NCBI RefSeq assembly: GCF_013376005.1
Contig: NZ_JABMJK010000014.1
Span: 1-64,000, forward strand
DNA length: 64,000 nt
Source: Duganella sp. SG902
Lineage (GTDB): Bacteria > Pseudomonadota > Gammaproteobacteria > Burkholderiales > Burkholderiaceae_D
Direction: 5' to 3'
Part shown: piece after piece, positions 61,628-64,000 of the stretch
Layout of the letters: the number at the start of each line of letters is the position of its first letter
Numbering within the stretch: position 1 is the stretch's first letter
The notes under the pieces: model-generated
Seen by the model: the letters and a program-made list of their open reading frames with translations, nothing else
Database searches by the model: none
Told to the model about the DNA's origin: nothing
Translations under genes and position numbers: made by a program

Positions 61628-62350
61628 TCAGTTCACTCCACCCATGTAGATGGTCTGCGCGGTGATGTAGGAGCTGCGCTCGGAGGCCAGGAAATCCACG
61701 ATGTTGAAGATGTCGTCCGGCTCCGCGTAGCGCGGGATCGGCAGGCCGGCGATCACCGCGTCGATCTTGTCGCCCGGGAGCTGCGCCAGCATGTCGGTCT
61801 TGATGGCGGTGATGGACAGCGTGTTGCAGGTGATGTTGAGCGGCGCCAGTTCCTTGGCCATGACGTTGGACAGCGTCGCCAGGCCGGCCTTGCAGGCGGC
61901 GTACACCGAATCGCCGATCGGCTCCAGGCTCACCGCCATCGAGCCGATGTTGATGATGCGGCCCCACTTCCCCTTGCGCATCAGCTTCGAGGCCTCGCGC
62001 GACACCATGAAGGCGCCCATCAGGTTGGTGTTGATCATGGCCTGCGCCTGCGCCGGCGGCATGATCATCGCGTACTGCGAGGTCAGCACGGCGGCGTTGT
62101 TGACCACAATGTGCACCGCGTCCGACACCTTCTTCAGCGCCGCAAAGCCCTGCTGCACCGAGGCCGGGTCGCCGATGTCGACCTGGAAGTGGTGATAGTC
62201 CGGATGTTCGATGGTGGCCTCGCCGCGCGCGAAGCCGGCCACGCGGCCGCCGTTGCGCAGGATATGCTCGGCCAGCAGGCGGCCCACACCGCGCCGGCTG
62301 CCGGTGATCAGCGCCAGCTTGCCAGCATAGGTGGAGCCGGTTGGGTTCAT
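61628..62350 (-). CDS. Short-chain dehydrogenase/reductase (3-oxoacyl-ACP reductase type)
   Basis: A 240-residue classical SDR with LALITGSRRGVGRLLAEH at the N-terminus, NNAAVL, INIGSMAV, and the catalytic YAACK near residue 152, ending in a FabG-like TAQTIYMGG. It probably reduces an ACP-bound ketoacyl, possibly with different chain or stereochemistry from the SDR half of the MaoC fusion. The start overlaps the ACP stop by 4 bp. Confidence 0.87.
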   Translation of the reverse strand: MNPTGSTYAGKLALITGSRRGVGRLLAEHILRNGGRVAGFARGEATIEHPDYHHFQVDIGDPASVQQGFAALKKVSDAVHIVVNNAAVLTSQYAMIMPPAQAQAMINTNLMGAFMVSREASKLMRKGKWGRIINIGSMAVSLEPIGDSVYAACKAGLATLSNVMAKELAPLNITCNTLSITAIKTDMLAQLPGDKIDAVIAGLPIPRYAEPDDIFNIVDFLASERSSYITAQTIYMGGVN

Positions 62351-62649
62351 GCCTTTTCCGACAGCAGCAGCTCGATGTAGGCGGTCAGCGAGCGCACGTC
62401 GGTGAACGGCGACACCGGCTGGCTCATGGCGCGGTCGTCGGTCAGGCTGATATCGCGGCCGGCCTGCTCGGACACGGCGCCCTCGACGTCGACGATCACC
62501 GACACCAGCGACAGCGAATCGAGCACCGCGTCGGCGCCGAACAAACGGGTGTCCAGGCCGACGGTCAGCTGCTCGTCCGGGCCGCGTTCGTCGTTGATGT
62601 TGTTCAGGGCCTGCAGGATGATGGCGTGGATGGCGTCTTGGTTCAGCAT
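62347..62649 (-). CDS. Acyl carrier protein (second of two)
   Basis: A 100-residue ACP with the phosphopantetheine serine in DAVLDSLSLVSVIVDVE near residue 44. It is longer and quite different from the 77-residue ACP at 56706, so the two likely serve different enzymes in the pathway. The start at 62649 follows the GNAT gene stop by about 20 bases, and its stop overlaps the SDR start. Confidence 0.88.
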   Translation of the reverse strand: MLNQDAIHAIILQALNNINDERGPDEQLTVGLDTRLFGADAVLDSLSLVSVIVDVEGAVSEQAGRDISLTDDRAMSQPVSPFTDVRSLTAYIELLLSEKA

Positions 62650-62669
62650 GGGGTGGTCCTTGTAATGAA

Positions 62670-63272
62670 TTATTCGGCGGCGCGGCGGGCGGCCGCGATC
62701 AGCACGTTCATGCGCGGCAGCGCGGTCTTGCGGTATTCGTCGGCCAGCATGCCAAGGTAGACGGCGTCCTCGAACGAACCGTCCTTCTGGCACAGGTGCT
62801 GGCGCAGGCGGCCCTCTTCCTTCATGCCCAGGTACTTCTGCCACTTGATCATCAACGTGTTGTTGGCGGCGATGATGCCGCACACGCGCAGCAGGCCCAG
62901 ACGGTCGAACGCCAGCTCGTACAGCAGCTTCATGGCCTCGACGGCGGCCGGGACGCCCTGCGTGGCCGCCTCGTCGCCGATCAGGAAGCGTCCTGGCTCG
63001 CCGTGACGGTTGGCGCGGTCGATGCCGACCAGCGACAGCATGCCGACCGGATGGCCGTTTTTCAGCTCGATGATGTAGTTGTATTCCGAGGCCGGGCGGC
63101 TGGCGATCCATGCGGCCTGCTGCTCCACGCTGGCGGCGCCGGCGTTGAGGAAGCGGGCGCGCTGGGCGTTGCGCCAGCCCAGCGTCAGCGCGGCGTCTTC
63201 CGGCCGCAGCGGGCGCAGGTTGACGAATTCACCGCTCAGCACTTCGGTGTTCGGTACAACGGCTTGGGACAT
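62670..63272 (-). CDS. GNAT-family N-acyltransferase
   Basis: A 200-residue GNAT: FVNLRPLRPEDAALTLGWRN near the start, YNYIIELKNGHPVGMLSLVGID, AVEAMKLLYELAFDRLGL, and AANNTLMIKWQKYLGMKEEGRLRQ near 145-165, resembling PseH/RimJ-like acetyltransferases of sugar clusters. It probably transfers the acyl group from the neighbouring ACP to the amino sugar. AGGAAG precedes the ATG at 63272. It lies between an ACP gene and a methyltransferase gene. Confidence 0.85.
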   Translation of the reverse strand: MSQAVVPNTEVLSGEFVNLRPLRPEDAALTLGWRNAQRARFLNAGAASVEQQAAWIASRPASEYNYIIELKNGHPVGMLSLVGIDRANRHGEPGRFLIGDEAATQGVPAAVEAMKLLYELAFDRLGLLRVCGIIAANNTLMIKWQKYLGMKEEGRLRQHLCQKDGSFEDAVYLGMLADEYRKTALPRMNVLIAAARRAAE

Positions 63273-63280
63273 AAGGCTTC

Positions 63281-64000
63281 CTAGTAGACGATGAAGGCGG
63301 CGGCCTCCGGCACCGGCACGCCGGGCGCCGACGGCTTGTAGGCCATGCCGATGAACGATTGTTCCAGCGTGAAGCCGGCTTCGATCAAGTGGGCCAGCAC
63401 TTCGCCGCCGTTGCGGTACAGGTAAATGTGGTCGGCATGGGCCGCGTTCAGCGCCGCCGTGATGAAGGCCTTGGCGCCCGGCGCCATGTTGCGGCGCAGA
63501 CCGCGCAGGAAGGCCACCGGATCGTCCAGGTGCTCCAGCACTTCCACGCATACCAGCCAGTCGGCCTTCGGTTCCAGCGGTTCGGCGGTGACGTCGCGCA
63601 GCTCGGTGCGATAGCGGTCGGCCACGCCCAGCGCCTTCAGTTGTGTTTCTGTAAACCGCTGCGACGACGGGCTGATGTCCAGCCCCACGCCGCGCACCTG
63701 CGGCAGGGCACGCAGCAGCAGGCCGGAATACAGGCCGGTGCCGATGCCAACTTCCATGAAGGAAGTGGCGCCGGCCACACGCATGGCCTGCACGAAGGCG
63801 CTGTTGAAGAACTGGATCTGGCGGTAGTGGTGCGGCCACAGGAAGTGCGACAGCAGCAGGCCTGGCAGGTATTCCTGCATCATGTGCGCTTCGTTGAAAT
63901 ACACCTCGCTCGACGCCTGCTCGTGGGTCTTGGCCTTGTATTCGCGTTCACGCTCGAACACCGCCTGCAGTCGCATCGACTGCATGGCGAACACCGCATA
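63281..64000 (-). CDS. Class I SAM-dependent methyltransferase (possibly cut by window edge)
   Basis: At least 237 residues. The SAM-binding motif is SFMEVGIGTGLYSGLLLRAL near residue 80, with VRGVGLDISPSSQRF next, then VCVEVLEHLDDPVAF near 148. The frame stays open to the window end. Candidate starts are GTG at 63994 and ATG at 63985, but the true start may lie outside. It stands eight bases before the GNAT gene, at the head of the acyl operon as seen here. O-methylation of the sugar or acyl group is a plausible role by analogy with Pseudomonas flagellin viosamine islands. Confidence 0.83.
   Translation of the reverse strand, partial: YAVFAMQSMRLQAVFEREREYKAKTHEQASSEVYFNEAHMMQEYLPGLLLSHFLWPHHYRQIQFFNSAFVQAMRVAGATSFMEVGIGTGLYSGLLLRALPQVRGVGLDISPSSQRFTETQLKALGVADRYRTELRDVTAEPLEPKADWLVCVEVLEHLDDPVAFLRGLRRNMAPGAKAFITAALNAAHADHIYLYRNGGEVLAHLIEAGFTLEQSFIGMAYKPSAPGVPVPEAAAFIVY

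Noticed and set aside
1-64000. tRNA, rRNA and riboswitch genes
   Set aside because: I looked for tRNA cloverleaf arms (GGTTCGAATCC-type T arms), rRNA conserved segments and common riboswitch motifs in the intergenic gaps and saw none that I could support by eye.

Overview
The window is GC-rich (visibly lower in the first 10 kb) and looks like a chromosome segment of a betaproteobacterium, most likely Burkholderiales/Oxalobacteraceae (Massilia, Duganella or Janthinobacterium-like). I infer this from DUF4148 and DUF3304 genes, the Sox and T6SS gene types, two Tsr-type chemoreceptors and dispersed GTCATTCCGGCGAAAGCC-type inverted repeats. I could not run any search, so the placement is by recognition only.

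Layout. (1) 1-7063 is a defence/mobile segment. It holds the first codons of an IS3-type transposase at the left edge, a very large SAM-methyltransferase/PLD/helicase/DUF3427 fusion with an S24-like insert, a Vsr mismatch endonuclease, a cytosine-C5 methyltransferase and an Eco29kI-type GIY-YIG endonuclease. A perfect-consensus LexA-type operator lies between vsr and the methyltransferase. (2) 7130-15800 (minus strand) is an incomplete type VI secretion cluster: tssF, tssG, vgrG, DUF4123 adaptor, DUF3304 lipoprotein-like gene, Tle1-type phospholipase and PAAR. (3) 15896-17718 holds a YflT-domain stress protein and a periplasmic solute-binding protein. (4) 17715-23944 (minus strand) is an eight-gene operon with start/stop overlaps or 2-bp gaps: a molybdenum hydroxylase pair, then SoxX, an unusual SoxY ending in AACIE, SoxZ, SoxA, a small cytochrome c and a flavocytochrome-c-type sulfide dehydrogenase. 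SoxB and SoxCD are absent. A divergent ompW carries an FNR-type box in the shared intergenic region.

(5) 24812-33495 is housekeeping and signalling: two methyl-accepting chemotaxis proteins, a small lipoprotein, a DUF4148 protein, an M28 peptidase, a thioredoxin-like protein, FolE and NudC. A 90-bp perfect palindrome sits between two convergent genes. (6) 33705-47516 encodes one giant protein of about 4,600 residues. It is built almost entirely from some 540 octapeptides of the form L-[TS]-[TS]-x-Q-[IVL]-x-A and ends in calcium-binding EF-hand-like loops. (7) 47710-55254 (plus strand) is a glycosylation operon: a TPR/GT41/GT2-like/methyltransferase fusion, a GT2, an FdtA-type ketoisomerase, an MBL-fold hydrolase, an FdtB-type aminotransferase and a GNAT. 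(8) 55363-64000 (minus strand, convergent) is an acyl-building operon: methyltransferase, GNAT, ACP, SDR, MBL hydrolase, KAS III, MaoC-SDR fusion, FkbH-like HAD, second ACP and AMP-ligase.

How parts may work together. Operons 7 and 8 together look able to make a 3-amino-3,6-dideoxyhexose, N-acylate it with a small polyketide- or fatty-acid-like acyl group, and attach it to protein. The immediately upstream giant Ser/Thr-rich repeat protein is an attractive but unproven acceptor. It and this glycosylation neighbourhood are my best candidate for an undescribed system, followed by the SoxB-less Sox operon driven by a molybdenum hydroxylase.
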